Positions 22,148 to 32,749 of a stretch of DNA of 64,000 nucleotides are shown here, in pieces; within the stretch, counting starts at the first letter, position 1; each line of letters begins with the position of its first letter. The stretch lies in the NCBI GenBank assembly GCA_963854735.1, contig OY978097.1, positions 2,666,001 to 2,730,000 on the forward strand, in the 5' to 3' direction. The stretch comes from Marvania coccoides. Lineage: Eukaryota > Chlorophyta > Trebouxiophyceae > Chlorellales > Chlorellaceae. The notes beneath the pieces were generated by a model. The model searched no databases and had not been told where the DNA came from. It saw nothing but the letters and a program-made list of their open reading frames with translations. The translations under genes were made by a program, and so were the position numbers.

Positions 22148-22658
22148 TTAATTTAATAAATGAAATGAAGTGAAGGGCAATGAGCTCGTTTTATTTTGAA
22201 TCGAGATTGAAAAGCTGTTGGCTTCACTTGATAAAATGTTCGCGATGGTGCTGGAAAATACCCATTTTTGTTGAAAGGATTAATGTTTGGATCAAAATAG
22301 TTTAGTCTGTGAGCAAATAAAATTTTCCGTACCCAAATTTTCTTGCCTGCGTTTGCTAGGCCTTTCTCCCATGCACGAGCAAAAAAATTCCCACCCGAGA
22401 GGAACATGGACGCTGTAAGGTTGAGCTTAAATTTTGCCTCGATTCAAGGCTCCATGCATTTCAAATATTAAAACAAAAAGCAAACAGCGCTGAGGAACGT
22501 TACAATGCACACATGAAAAAATGCATTTTGTCAGTATTGGCTGCTCCTGGATGGGATGGGAAATGAGGACCTCCTGAACGGGCAACATCCTGCTTCCATC
22601 ATTTCAGACCAAGCTGAAAACAAAATGCCGGGAAATCAAAGCAAATATTCTAGCGGGG
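22148..22658. other. Intergenic region between tandem transporters
   Basis: About 510 AT-rich bases include the 5' flank of copy 1 and the 3' flank of copy 2. Short open frames have no family signature. I see no repeat or RNA gene. Confidence 0.6.
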
Positions 22659-24160
22659 TTACTCCTTCTGCTTGTCTACATTGATGACCATGAGAGGGAC
22701 CTTCTCATCGGGAGACCCCTTGATTGGCGAGCCCTGCCGGCCACGAGCTGGCGAGGTCCTGGGGGACTGGTCCTTCATCTGAAAAAACAAACGGAAGGCA
22801 AAAGATGAATATGAATTCATGAATTAATTAATGGGGTTACAACGCGGTATTTTTCGATTAAAATTGAATAGAGTGCACGCTGAGATAGACTTACTGCCTG
22901 CAGCTTCTGGAAATTGTACCAGCAGACGCCTAGGAATGCGATGAGGTAGCCAAACAAATTGAGGCTGGAAACGAGGGAGCGGAAGAGCCACACAGACAGG
23001 CCGATGAGCAGCCAGTCCTTGACCACGCCAGCGATGTTCATGGTGAGCGCAGAAGTCTTGCCGATGAGCAGAAACACCGCCATGTTGAGGCCTGCATGAA
23101 GAAATTGGCGAAATACCTTTGGGTAATAACTACCGGATAATAGCAAATTTTCAAGGCAAGAGAAAACTTGCCAAATGCAGCGGTGGCGTTTCCAAGGAAC
23201 ATGAGAGGGCTGACGGGGATGGAGGCCGCTGCCATGATTTTGTGGTGTTCGATGAAAAAGTAGGGCACCAGCAAGAAGGCAAAGCAGCAGGGGGCGACGT
23301 AGTACAGCGTGGTGATGGGGTTGAGCTTGAGCCCCCTGGACTGCAGCAGGATTTGCACCAGCACCAGGCGCACCGATTCTGTCATTACGGAAGCCAGCTG
23401 AAACAAGACGCCGGTGACGTTGAAGTTGAGCTCGCCGTAGGAGGCGATGGCGACGCCGATAGTGACGAGGATCATGTTAAGGAAGGCGTTCATGCGGAAG
23501 CGCTCGGTGCCAAACAGGCAGCCCACTGAGAAAACGGCCACTGGCATCAGCGCCTTGAGCATTTGAATGAAGGACACTGACAGGTAGAGGTAGGCGGCGT
23601 TGCCCACCCACAGGGTGCCGGCGTAGCAGGCACCGATGGGGACGATGGCTCTGCGCGTAAAGCATGGAATTAGGCTCTGTATGTTTTTGTGCGAGAGGTG
23701 AAAAATCTCCATCTCACTTGATGTAGGTTTTGTTGTCGATGTTAGCGGGCGCCACCTTCCCGCTCTTGATGAGCAGCGTGGCCAGGGAGGCGCAGAAGAA
23801 CATGTGCCTGAAGGAAGCGGGAGCATAGCAGCGTCGGAGATTGAAAAAAAGAACAAGGGGGCTGGAGTAAAAACAAGTGATGCCACGTACCACATGGTCA
23901 GTGTGATGGGGTAAGGGAACCCAGAGAACGCCAGCAGCTGCTTATTCCACATGATCACCTGCCAGGAAAGGGGCGAGAAATGAAGTGAGCGCTGCTCGCA
24001 TAAAAATAAATAATGGGATTACCCTGAGTACTTCGCGCACCGTGCCGCTGAGCCCGATCCAAAGGGCCACGATGGCGTAGGTCTTGACGACGTGCGTCGT
24101 CATGGACTCCTTGGGGCTGCTGGGAGGCTCAGAGGCCGGGCTGCTGGTGAGTTTTGCCAT
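22659..24160 (-). CDS. Triose-phosphate/nucleotide-sugar translocator-like protein, copy 2
   Basis: There are six exons, 24160-24023, 23958-23891, 23807-23718, 23650-23172, 23091-22895 and 22778-22659, giving 363 residues. Nearly every family block of copy 1 is repeated (I-M-W-N-K-Q-L-L...[32 protein letters not shown]). Two introns are shared with copy 1 and three are extra. Intron 4 needs a GC donor (TTTG|GCAAGT): only that junction gives [15 protein letters not shown], which aligns residue for residue with T-A-F-C-L-N-V-S-V-F-L-L-I-G-R of copy 1. The last exon encodes a hydrophilic Ser/Pro/Lys tail. A head-to-tail duplication followed by intron gain or loss is the simplest history. Confidence 0.9.
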
Positions 24161-25113
24161 GGTGGCTGATCTCCCTCGAAGGAACCTCGCTCGCGGTAAA
24201 ATGAAAAACGACCAATGCGGAGTGTTAAAAATATTAGGAGAGCAAGGCCTGAATTTTATTTTCTGAGGAGGGGAAATTTGCCAAATTCTAGGAATGGGGA
24301 CAGTGGAGCAAATGCGATGCTCGGTGCGGAGCAAAACGAGACACGGGCATAAAATAGCGATATGTTACGTTTTAAGAGCGACAAGAGGCGCTGATGCCTG
24401 GCCTCAGGAGCTGACTTTTGCCTTTCTTGCCTCATGCGATGTACTCAAAGGTGCGATCTCTCGCGGCATGAACTTGCATGCGCTTGCTATTGGTGTAAAT
24501 AAACATGCAGAGCAGGCTCGCGAAGTGGGCATTGGCGACAGAGCGGCATCGGCGACAGCGGCGGCAGAGGGCGGTGACCTTTGCTGTGCCTCAGCATGAG
24601 ATCTTGCGATTATTTGCGGTGCCTGTAGCCAGCAACATATAGTATCCGCAAGGGCTCAACTTGCAGCGCTGAATGCAAGCTCAGAAACAGCAAAGAGAGA
24701 AGTCCACCTTTGAAAGGACTTGAGAGGGTCCTCACCCAGCACCCTTCTTTTTTTTATACTTTTTTATATATATAAAAATTTAAAATATATTTCCAATGCC
24801 AAATCAACACGCCATCGGCTTCCAGAGCCCAAGAGAATCAAAAATAAATAAATGATCGAAATTTTGTCAGCCCGGCAGTCCGCTCCCTTTTGGTGGGCCC
24901 CACGAATATCAACTACCAACCAACCAATCGCATTTAACCGCATCCCAAATGCCCCAAGTTCGAGGAGGTTGCTGAGCGTGACAAGAGCAGCGGCCGGCGG
25001 TGGTGGGAGTGAAGATATCAGTGCCAGGTGAGGCGAATAATGCACTTTTTGCCTCATAGAAATACTCCTTCATTATATTGTAGCTTTCTGAACGCTTTGG
25101 CTACCAAATTTTA
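24161..25113. other. Divergent intergenic region, ~950 bp
   Basis: This lies between transporter copy 2 (minus) and the unknown 554-residue gene (plus). It contains a poly-T/TATATATATA stretch at 24748-24775 and alternating AT. I found no supported gene, tRNA or repeat here. Confidence 0.6.
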
Positions 25114-26778
25114 ATGTCGCACAGGGCCCAGGAGCTGCTGCGCCGCGCCGAGGCGTTGCGGAGAGAACAAGCAGAGGTGGAGGCGGAACTTGCCGCGTTG
25201 GGGGAGCTTAGTGGTACCGCAGGAATCTCACAAACCACGGAGCCAGGGGGTGCAGCAGAGAAGGCGTTTAAAGGCGTTGTCCCTCCTGGAGTGCTGCGAG
25301 ATGAGTTGGAGCGGCTGCTGGGGCTGCACGACGACGAAACCGACGGCACGATTGAGCAAGGCATCCCACACGAAGAAGCAGAGGAATTTGCTCGCATGCT
25401 GGAGGAGGGCCGCGGCACGCTGGCCCCGCCCCCCGATTTTTATTCTCAGCCCCCAGAGCCCGCTGAAGAGTTTCTGGCGCGGTTGGAGGCTAGCGTGAAA
25501 GAGTTTGAAAGCTTGGTGGCGGGCAAGAAGGAGCTGGCGCGGCGGCGGCGACAGGCAGCGGCAGATGGCTCGGGGCGGAATGGAGGAGGAACTTTCTTTG
25601 ACGGCTCAATGGAGGATCTGATGGACGCGGAGATGTTCCCGGAAGAGAGCTCCCGCAACGTACCAGCGCCAGACATCCCTCCAGAAGCGGAGGCGCAGTT
25701 CAATCGGGCTGAGCGCATCGTGCTTGTGATAAGACGCTCGCTGCTGATGGACAGGGCGCCTGTCGCTGCCCCCTTCGAAGCGCTCGCGGCCAAAGGCCTC
25801 CTCGCAGATTACCTCATGTTTGAGGACCCTTGGCTGGCGGTCGAAGGCGTGGAGGAGGCGCGAGAGTACCTGCAATTATTGGACAACGCCGGAGCCACAA
25901 TCGACATGGAAACAGTCTTCTCGAGCTACTACGAGTACAAGCCGGAGGTGCGGTGCCGTGTTATGGTGCACACCTTGCTGCGCCTGCCCCTGCCATGGTG
26001 GTACCTCTCTTTTCTGGAGCTGCACGACCAGCCGCCGCCGCCCCCGCCGCCGCCATTTGCGCCCCGGCGGCAGCCTGGGGAGCCCATACGGATCGACGCA
26101 GAGGTCGAAGGGTCCTTCTCCGCGGCGATGTTCCCTCGGCAAGAGGCGCCAGATTTGACAGAAGTGGAACGAAATGGCACAGCGCATGCAGCATGGCTGT
26201 TCCGCCCCACGCCCCTGGCGTGCAGCCCACAGGTGCTCGCATCCCTCATCCAAGACGGCCAATTTGCTTTCCATCGGATCCACTCCAACCGCAGCAGATT
26301 TTCCGCTGCCGCTTCCCGCAGGCGGCCCGACTACTCAAAGCTGCCTCCAGCCAGCGCTATTCTGGAGGGCGAAGTCGGCTGGCGAGCTGCCCCATTGGAG
26401 CCTCCACCCCGTGACCCGCCCCTCCCTCGTCCTGGAGGCACTGCTGACTTTGAGCGGTATCCCTTGACGCCCACTGAGGCGGAGCAGTTGCTGCGCGGTT
26501 TCGCGGGGGACCAAGACTTTGAGGCGCTCAAAGGGCAGATCTCGGATAAAGCGCCGGGTGACCGCCCCCCCGGGGACATTTCCGACCTCAGTATTGGCGC
26601 CACTTGGGCTTACGACGTTGATCCTGGCTCGGGCAAAGTTTCTTCCATTGAGCTGCACTGGGGGTGGGTGGGCGGGCCGTTCCCGCACCTAGAGTATGCG
26701 TACGATGTTTTCATCGCGCAGTGCGGGCTGTTTGAGGCCTTTTTTGGCGAGGCGCAGATCCAAGTGGACTTTCCTTGA
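25114..26778 (+). CDS. Uncharacterised 554-residue protein
   Basis: This is a single intact exon with exon-like base composition and a clean start context. I do not recognise the family. Residues ~1-30 form an Arg/Glu/Leu coiled coil (H-R-A-Q-E-L-L-R-R-A-E-A-L-R-R-E-Q). An acidic linker with F-A-R-M-L-E-E-G follows, then a charged helix ~125-150. Residues ~195-285 look folded and helical (A-E-R-I-V-L-V-I-R-R-S-L-L through Y-Y-E-Y-K-P-E-V-R-C-R-V-M-V-H-T-L-L-R-L-P). A polyproline stretch of eight or nine prolines lies near 305. The C-terminal ~50 residues contain W-A-Y-D-V-D and I-E-L-H-W-G-W-V-G-G-P, which could be a beta domain. There is no signal peptide or membrane helix. A cytoskeletal or scaffold role would be a guess. 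Confidence 0.72.
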   Translation: MSHRAQELLRRAEALRREQAEVEAELAALGELSGTAGISQTTEPGGAAEKAFKGVVPPGVLRDELERLLGLHDDETDGTIEQGIPHEEAEEFARMLEEGRGTLAPPPDFYSQPPEPAEEFLARLEASVKEFESLVAGKKELARRRRQAAADGSGRNGGGTFFDGSMEDLMDAEMFPEESSRNVPAPDIPPEAEAQFNRAERIVLVIRRSLLMDRAPVAAPFEALAAKGLLADYLMFEDPWLAVEGVEEAREYLQLLDNAGATIDMETVFSSYYEYKPEVRCRVMVHTLLRLPLPWWYLSFLELHDQPPPPPPPPFAPRRQPGEPIRIDAEVEGSFSAAMFPRQEAPDLTEVERNGTAHAAWLFRPTPLACSPQVLASLIQDGQFAFHRIHSNRSRFSAAASRRRPDYSKLPPASAILEGEVGWRAAPLEPPPRDPPLPRPGGTADFERYPLTPTEAEQLLRGFAGDQDFEALKGQISDKAPGDRPPGDISDLSIGATWAYDVDPGSGKVSSIELHWGWVGGPFPHLEYAYDVFIAQCGLFEAFFGEAQIQVDFP

Positions 26779-26911
26779 CTTTAAAGAAACACGCCGTTGG
26801 CTATAAAAATGAATAGATAGCTGCAGCTGTAGATGTATTACAGGATTTACTGATAGGTTAGCGAAGTGTAAAATATACCATACAAGACAGGAAGTAACTC
26901 GGGCGTCGTCA

Positions 26912-29900
26912 TCATGGGGTACTTCGGCCAGCTTTTGTCGTCCACCCGCACTTCCTCTCGGCCAAGATTCGGACAACTTTGAACAGCACGGGTGTGGGCA
27001 CCACCGCCAGCGAGCTCTCCCGCCGGTTGGCGCACAGCAGCAGCGTCTGCACTGTCTTGCGGAAGGCAGGCGGCCAGTGCCGCGTCTCCTCAAGCGCAAA
27101 CGGCCGCGCAGAGAGGTAGCGGAACACGATGCCCTGCCCAGTGGAGACCCAGACGTCCCCCGAGTCGGGGTCGTGGGCCATCCCCGTGATGCGCCGCCGC
27201 TGCCGGGGGAAGGGCGGGAGCTTGGGGGGGGGGTCTAAGGCTGGGATACGCAGCAGCTGCGACGAGGGGCCAGGTTCTGCCAAGTCTGCGCAGGCGATGG
27301 AGCATAACAGAAGTAAAAATGAAATCAAACTGAGATAATAAAATAGACCCGAGTTTAAAACTATTACTGGAAAAAAAAATAAAAAAATGTCCCACCTTCT
27401 CTGAAGTTTTCGTCAACTTGCGTGGTAGGGTCCACTACCCTGACGTTCACGTGCTTGGCCTCTTCTGCAAACACCAGAACGTTGTCCGACCAAGGCGCAA
27501 ACTGGCACGGCAGCACGCTGTTGATGCACCCCTCCACCCGCATCATCACCTCCCCCGAGGGCACCGCCAGTACAAACGCGGTGTGCAGCACGTCCGAAGT
27601 CACTGCCAGCAGCGACGAGGAGCGGTTCCAGGCGCAGTACTGAGCCCCCACGTCGACGTCTATGTCGAGAAAATCGTAATCTAGTTGGCGGGGCTCAAAT
27701 GGGAGGTGACGGGGCGCAAAATCATTGTGCTGGTCCAGAAGGTGCACCACCTTTGAGTCCCCCACCACGGCGATCCACCGGCCGTCGGGGGAGGGCACCG
27801 CCAGGTTGCAAGGGGTGTCGAAGCGCCCCAGAGCGGCGGTTAGCAGCCGCACCCCGCGCCGGGGCATGGCCACGCCCAGCGCTGTGGGCCGCGTTCGAAA
27901 CGCATTCACCTGTTGAGAGACAGCGTGATAGAAATAAAAAAACCCCGGACATAGCATTGTCAATTCAATTCTTATTTTACTCTATAGTGGTTTCTGTAAC
28001 TCACTGGCTGCATGCTCCAGTGCGGAGAAGGGGCGTCTCCCAGCCCTGCGCACATCATGCGCTGCGCCACCTCCTCCAGGGGGCAGTCTGGGGGCGGCAC
28101 CTCAAAGACAAACACCTGGCCGGACTGCTCGGCAGCGAGGAGGCGCTCCTTGCCGCCCACCAGCCCAAACCTCACGCCGTTGACCATGCCCTCGACATTC
28201 ACAGGAAACTGAATGAAGAAAGCAGGAAGAAAATGTGTTGTAGTAATGAAAATAATAGATAAAATGGAAAGGAACAAATGCAGACGATTGGCCAATGGCT
28301 GAAGTAAAGGTTATTTTAGGCCTTACGTGATACTTACGTGATCAAAATCTCCATCGATGTCGAATCCAAAAGAAAGAATGCCACCCAGCGCTACAGCCCC
28401 CACCACCGCACCCTGATCAGCCGCTGCTGCTGCTGCTGCCGAGGTCGAAGCCCCCCCCGCGTCTGCTTCCTCCGCCTTGCGCCAATTGATTTTGTCTTTC
28501 CCGCCGATGCTGTCAGCAAATTTGTCGAATAGCGCTTTGGCGGAGAAAAAGCGGCTGTCCATGTTGTAGCAGTAGGCACTGTCGATTGGCCCCCACCCAG
28601 TGCCAACACGCTCTTTCATGTTTGCGCCCAAAGGATGGATAGCGTGCATGACGGCGTCAGCGGGAGCTGACAAGTTGTCGATATTGGCAAAGAACGTCGC
28701 CTCCATGTAGCGCGCATCGTTCAAGGAGCGGGGCTTCATTTCGCCTGCGAGCGAGAAGAGCAATTGTAATGAATGAAAACTAAGCCCTTGCTGGTGAAAA
28801 ACTAGACGTGATTCATGGTCTGAAAGTGTTGATTGATAAAAAACAGCTTGCCTGCCACCCAGCCGCTGTCTGGCGGGATAAAAGGAAGGTACAGAAACGG
28901 GACGTCGCGCGAGGTGTTTAGCTCGACCAGCGCGGGCACGGGCGGCCGCTGCGGCGCCCCTGGGTTGACCGCATAAATCTCTAGGATGCCCTCGCCGGTC
29001 CCTCCAACCAGGAGCCTCCCGGTTGATGCCATCTCCAAGCTGTAGGCCGCTTCCTGACTGGGCGACTGAAAGGCGCCCAGAAACTCCAGAGGTGCTGCCG
29101 GCCCGCCCAAATGAGAGACGGTGCCGGACGCCGGCGCTCGGAACAGAATTTTCGAGCCTGCGTCCACTGTGGCGATCAGGAGCGCCCCGGGGTTGAGCGG
29201 GTCTGGGCACAGAGCGAGCGCGTCCGCCGACTGGAAGTGCGATGCGATAGAAGGGAGGTTGTAGTAAGCGGGGGGAGTGGCGAAGAAACGACCGGCGGTG
29301 AGCTCTGCGATTCGCTCGCACGCCTCCCTCTCCATCGCTGGCTCCACCGAAGAAGCCTCCGAGCCCGAGAAGTCTTCATCGCCGTCGGAGAAGTCCCTGG
29401 AAACAAGTGTGTGTGTGCGGCGGTAGGGTGTGGGGCGACGTGGTTTTCAGCAAATCAATTAAATAGAGAGTTCCCTAGAAACGGTTGTATCTCACCCGTC
29501 GAACTCCAGTGCCCCCTCCTCCTCCAGGAATGCTGCCCACTCTTCTGCCCCATACATCGCTTCTCCATCTAAAATCTCAGGCCAGTCCCAGTCGTCATCG
29601 CCGTCAAACTCTTCATCTTCGTCCTCAAAAGCATCCTCCTCATCAGCATCCTCGTCAAACTCGTTCAAATCCGACGGCAACGAGTGATCGCTCCCAGAAA
29701 ACTCGCCGCCTGCAGCCTCCGCCGGCAAGCCTTCCTCTTGCTGCCCCGCATGCCCTTCGCTGCCGCTCACGTCAACTTCCTCGAACACGCCTGCATCCTG
29801 GTATCCCCTGTCTGTTTCCCACCCCTCGCTTGTGCTAGACTGAGGCAGCACTCTGTCGTCTTCCGGGCCCCCTTCTGGCGCAGAATCGAGGCCGACTGCC

Positions 29901-30192
29901 TCTTCCGCCGCTCCCCAGCCATCTTCTGGCTCAGAGTTCAAGCTGTGGGAGTTGGGGCCGTCGCTGCTGTCACCCGGCAGCTCCTCAGAGGGGGTGCCGC
30001 CCTCGTCGAGCAAGGACTCTGGCTCGCTGGGCTGGCTGGGATCGCTGCTGGTGCCGTCGTCGGTGTTGTCAGATTCAGACCCTGCAAAAGGTGGTAACGA
30101 TTGCCCAATGAGGATCGATGGTATCGAATTTAAGGAGCACAGTGAAGGCTTTAAACACCAGAGCTGTATGCAAAAACAAACGCACCAGCCAT
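26912..30192 (-). CDS. WD40-like beta-propeller protein with long acidic N-terminus
   Basis: The model has seven exons, 30192-30186, 30081-29496, 29396-28852, 28744-28338, 28208-28005, 27909-27396 and 27285-26912, giving 878 residues with phase preserved throughout. Residues ~1-200 are extremely Asp/Glu/Ser-rich. The rest has propeller-like repeats (A-S-T-G-R-L-L-V-G-G-T-G-E-G-I-L-E-I-Y-A, V-P-S-P-D-G-R-W-I-A-V-V-G-D-S-K-V-V-H-L-L, C-A-W-N-R-S-S-S-L-L-A-V-T-S-D). The S-P-D-G-R-W-x-A-x-V-G-D block and the following V-R-V-V-D-P-T-T-Q-V-D recall WD40-type proteins carrying the DUF2415 region; I offer this as resemblance only. The initial exon would be seven bases (M-A plus one base), chosen because its GTGCGT donor fits phase. 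Exon 3 ends at an apparent GC donor (GCAG|GCAAGC). First exon and exon-3 boundary are the weak points. Confidence 0.68.
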
Positions 30193-30703
30193 CAGCGAAA
30201 CAATTTTCAGTTGGCACAAGGTTATTATTTAGCCTCCTTCTCCTTCGTTCCAATATGCATGCTGTTCATTGTATTTTTTTGAATATTTCTAAAATTTCTA
30301 AATCGCTGGCAGAGCTCAAACTTCATTCATTTTGTTTTCGAGGGGCAGAAGCTTTTTGAAAATCATTTATAATTATAATATTTGCGCAGTAGAGCTGGGA
30401 GTGTGCATCATAGAAGTTCCAGGCTGCGAAACCGAAGCCCAGCTGCAGCTTGTTTTAATCGTGTTTCAAGGCCAATCGTTTTTCTTGACGCGTACTCGCG
30501 GCAAGCTGCCGGCCTGAAGTAAAATCCCAAAGTCTACCTAGGGCAACCCGGCGCCTGCTTTTAAGAAATATCTACCCCTTGGCAGAAAACAGCTTACCAA
30601 CACACCGTCACCGCTCGTCTTATTCCAGTAGAAGGTCTATACCCCACCGCCACCCACGCAAGCGACCCCAGCTACTATAACTTTTCTAAGAGCAACAAAA
30701 TCA
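30193..30703. promoter_or_regulatory. Divergent intergenic region, WD40-like / J-domain genes
   Basis: About 510 bases lie between opposite start codons. If the seven-base first exon of the WD40-like gene is wrong, the true first exon could lie here. Otherwise it is AT-rich with no gene visible. Confidence 0.45.
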
Positions 30704-32404
30704 ATGGACAATAACCACAACCGCAACCAACGCGGCGGCGGCGGCGGCAGCAGCGGTAAAGATGAGCGTGAGGCCCCTGAACTTGGTATCAACGACGTTT
30801 TCTCCCTGCGCAAGCCCAAAAACGCAGCAGCGGGGCTGTCTTCTGGCCTTAAGTCCATTGCCAAGGGCGTGGCAGCCGGCGCAGTCGGCCTGGTGGCCGC
30901 ACCTGCACTAGGTGCCCATCAGGAGGGCTTCAAAGGCTTTGCAAAGGGTGCCGCCGCTGGCATTGCCGGTGCCATCGTGCTCCCCGTCACCGGCGCGGTT
31001 GTGGGCGTTACCCAAGCGGTGCGGGGCATCGCCAACACCCCGGAAGCGATGCGGGAGGAAGCAAAGGGCAAACATTGGGACACCGACTCACGGCGATGGG
31101 TGGAGGACCCCGGCACAGCGCTCATTGTGGACGACGGCGCAGCAGCGCACCTGCGCATCATCCCCGGCGCCGCTCTGGACGATTACTACGGCTTGCTGGG
31201 CGTGGCACGGGATGCTTCCGGCGATGAGATCAAGCGGGCCTACTACCTCATGGCTCGCCGGCTGCACCCCGATAAGAACCCTGATGATGCCGACGCCAAG
31301 GAGCGGTTCCAGGCGGTGTCCGAGGCGTATCAGGTGCTGAGCAACGAGGAGCTGCGGCAGCGGTACGATGCGCACGGAGCGCAGGGCCTGGACACAAATT
31401 TCATCGACGGGTCTGAGTTCTTTGCGGCGCTGTTCGGCAGCGATATGTTTGAGCACCTAGTGGGGGAGCTGCTGCTGGCGGCGGCGGCTCGGGCGGGTCC
31501 CGATTTGAACGCTGCGGGGATGAAAAAACTGCAGGCTGCGCGGGAGGCCACGTTGGCGGCGCTGCTGAGGGCGCGGTTGCTGCAGTGGGTGGAGGGCGAC
31601 GAGAAAAACTTCTTGCTGTCCATGGAAGTGGAGGCGTCGGAGCTGGTGCAGGTATCTTTTGGCGAGACGATCCTGCATGCGGTGGGGCGGGTGTACGAGT
31701 CGCAGGCGAACATCGCGCTGGGGGGCATCTTTGAGGGCGGGCTGGCCAGCCTGAAGGCGCAGGGCCGCAACATTAAGTCGCAGTTCAAGGCCGCCAGCTT
31801 GGCGATAAAAGTGATGCAGGCGCAGCAAAACATCTCCAGGCTGGAACTGGAGGCGCAGAAGGCGCTAAAAGCCGCGGAAGAATCACGCACCAAGCCAGTA
31901 GGAGCTGGAAGCAGCAGCGGGAACGGAGATGATGGCGGCAGCGACGGTGCTGCTGGCATCGGTGGGGCAGCAGCAATGGCACCCCCAGGGGCTGCCATTC
32001 CTGAGGAAGAAGAGGTGCTGGACCCCGCGGTGTTGACTGCCGCAGCGATGGCGGCGCAGGCAGAGCGCGTGCGTGCCGAGGAGGCCTCCTTGCCTTTAGT
32101 CCTGGATGCCATGTGGGCGGCCAATGTGCTAGACATCGAATCCACGCTGCGCCACGTGTGCAAGCGCGTGCTGCAGAACCCTGACGTCAGCAAGGAGCAG
32201 CGCAGGCGGTTTGCAGAGGGGCTGTCGCAGCTGGGCCGCATTTTTCGGGCGGCAAAGGCGCCTGAGGGCGGCAAAGAGGCGCAGAGCGCCAAGGACCGCA
32301 TGGAGGAGGCCATGATGCGGGTGGTGGAGAAGCGCATGCACACGGAGGATGGCATGCCGCATGTGCAGCAGACTGGAGGGTTCGCTTCAGGCGTCTCGCC
32401 ATAG
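30704..32404 (+). CDS. J-domain (DnaJ) protein with Gly/Ala-rich N-terminal module and DnaJ-X-like C-terminus
   Basis: This is a single exon of 566 residues. The J domain spans about 159-225 with HPD at 188-190 (R-R-L-H-P-D-K-N-P), so it should stimulate an Hsp70. The C-terminal half, rich in Ala/Glu/Leu helices, fits the DnaJ-X region found in plant and fungal cytosolic J-proteins. Before the J domain, residues ~45-110 form a Gly/Ala-rich repeat (G-L-S-S-G-L-K-S-I-A-K-G, G-F-K-G-F-A-K-G, then I-V-L-P-V-T-G-A-V-V-G-V-T-Q-A-V-R-G-I). It resembles the glycine-rich C-terminal segment of VPS13-type lipid-transfer proteins. A K-G-K-H-W-D-T-D-S-R-R-W motif follows. No Zn-finger or G/F region is present, so this is a class C J-protein. 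Confidence 0.86.
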   Translation: MDNNHNRNQRGGGGGSSGKDEREAPELGINDVFSLRKPKNAAAGLSSGLKSIAKGVAAGAVGLVAAPALGAHQEGFKGFAKGAAAGIAGAIVLPVTGAVVGVTQAVRGIANTPEAMREEAKGKHWDTDSRRWVEDPGTALIVDDGAAAHLRIIPGAALDDYYGLLGVARDASGDEIKRAYYLMARRLHPDKNPDDADAKERFQAVSEAYQVLSNEELRQRYDAHGAQGLDTNFIDGSEFFAALFGSDMFEHLVGELLLAAAARAGPDLNAAGMKKLQAAREATLAALLRARLLQWVEGDEKNFLLSMEVEASELVQVSFGETILHAVGRVYESQANIALGGIFEGGLASLKAQGRNIKSQFKAASLAIKVMQAQQNISRLELEAQKALKAAEESRTKPVGAGSSSGNGDDGGSDGAAGIGGAAAMAPPGAAIPEEEEVLDPAVLTAAAMAAQAERVRAEEASLPLVLDAMWAANVLDIESTLRHVCKRVLQNPDVSKEQRRRFAEGLSQLGRIFRAAKAPEGGKEAQSAKDRMEEAMMRVVEKRMHTEDGMPHVQQTGGFASGVSP

Positions 32405-32749
32405 CTTATACTTTGAGTGGCACAATGGAGAGATTGGTGCGGAGAATAATGATAGGCGCGAGCTGCTGTGGGCATGCCGTCGAGGAAAGCCGGAAAATGA
32501 TGAGCGATGCTCTAAAGGGAGTACGAACGAAATTATATAATAACTTTTGCAGTACTTTGAGATTACATTTTTGTTTAGTTTTTGTGTAATTCAGTTGTAC
32601 AAACTAGTACCTAGTAACGGTTGTTGGCTGAATACCAGTTTAAAAATAAAGGGAGGGAAAAAGAAGAAAACCATGTTCAAATTATGACATAAACAACAGT
32701 CTCGTTATAAAGAATTTCATTTATTCAAAATAATAGATAAGAATTCGTT
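32405..32749. other. Convergent 3' intergenic region
   Basis: About 345 bases hold the 3' ends of the J-domain gene (+) and the six-span membrane protein (-). A TGTAA occurs near 32584 downstream of the J-domain stop. Nothing else is seen. Confidence 0.6.

Noticed and set aside
26847..27035. Alternative frame at the end of the WD40-like gene reading V-D-D-K-S-W-P-K-Y-P-M-M
   Set aside because: Using it would need a frameshift at 26960; the main frame ends cleanly at 26912. A sequencing indel cannot be excluded.
31330..32475. 381-codon open frame on the minus strand
   Set aside because: It is a shadow of the J-domain gene: Ser/Ala/Pro-rich with no family features.
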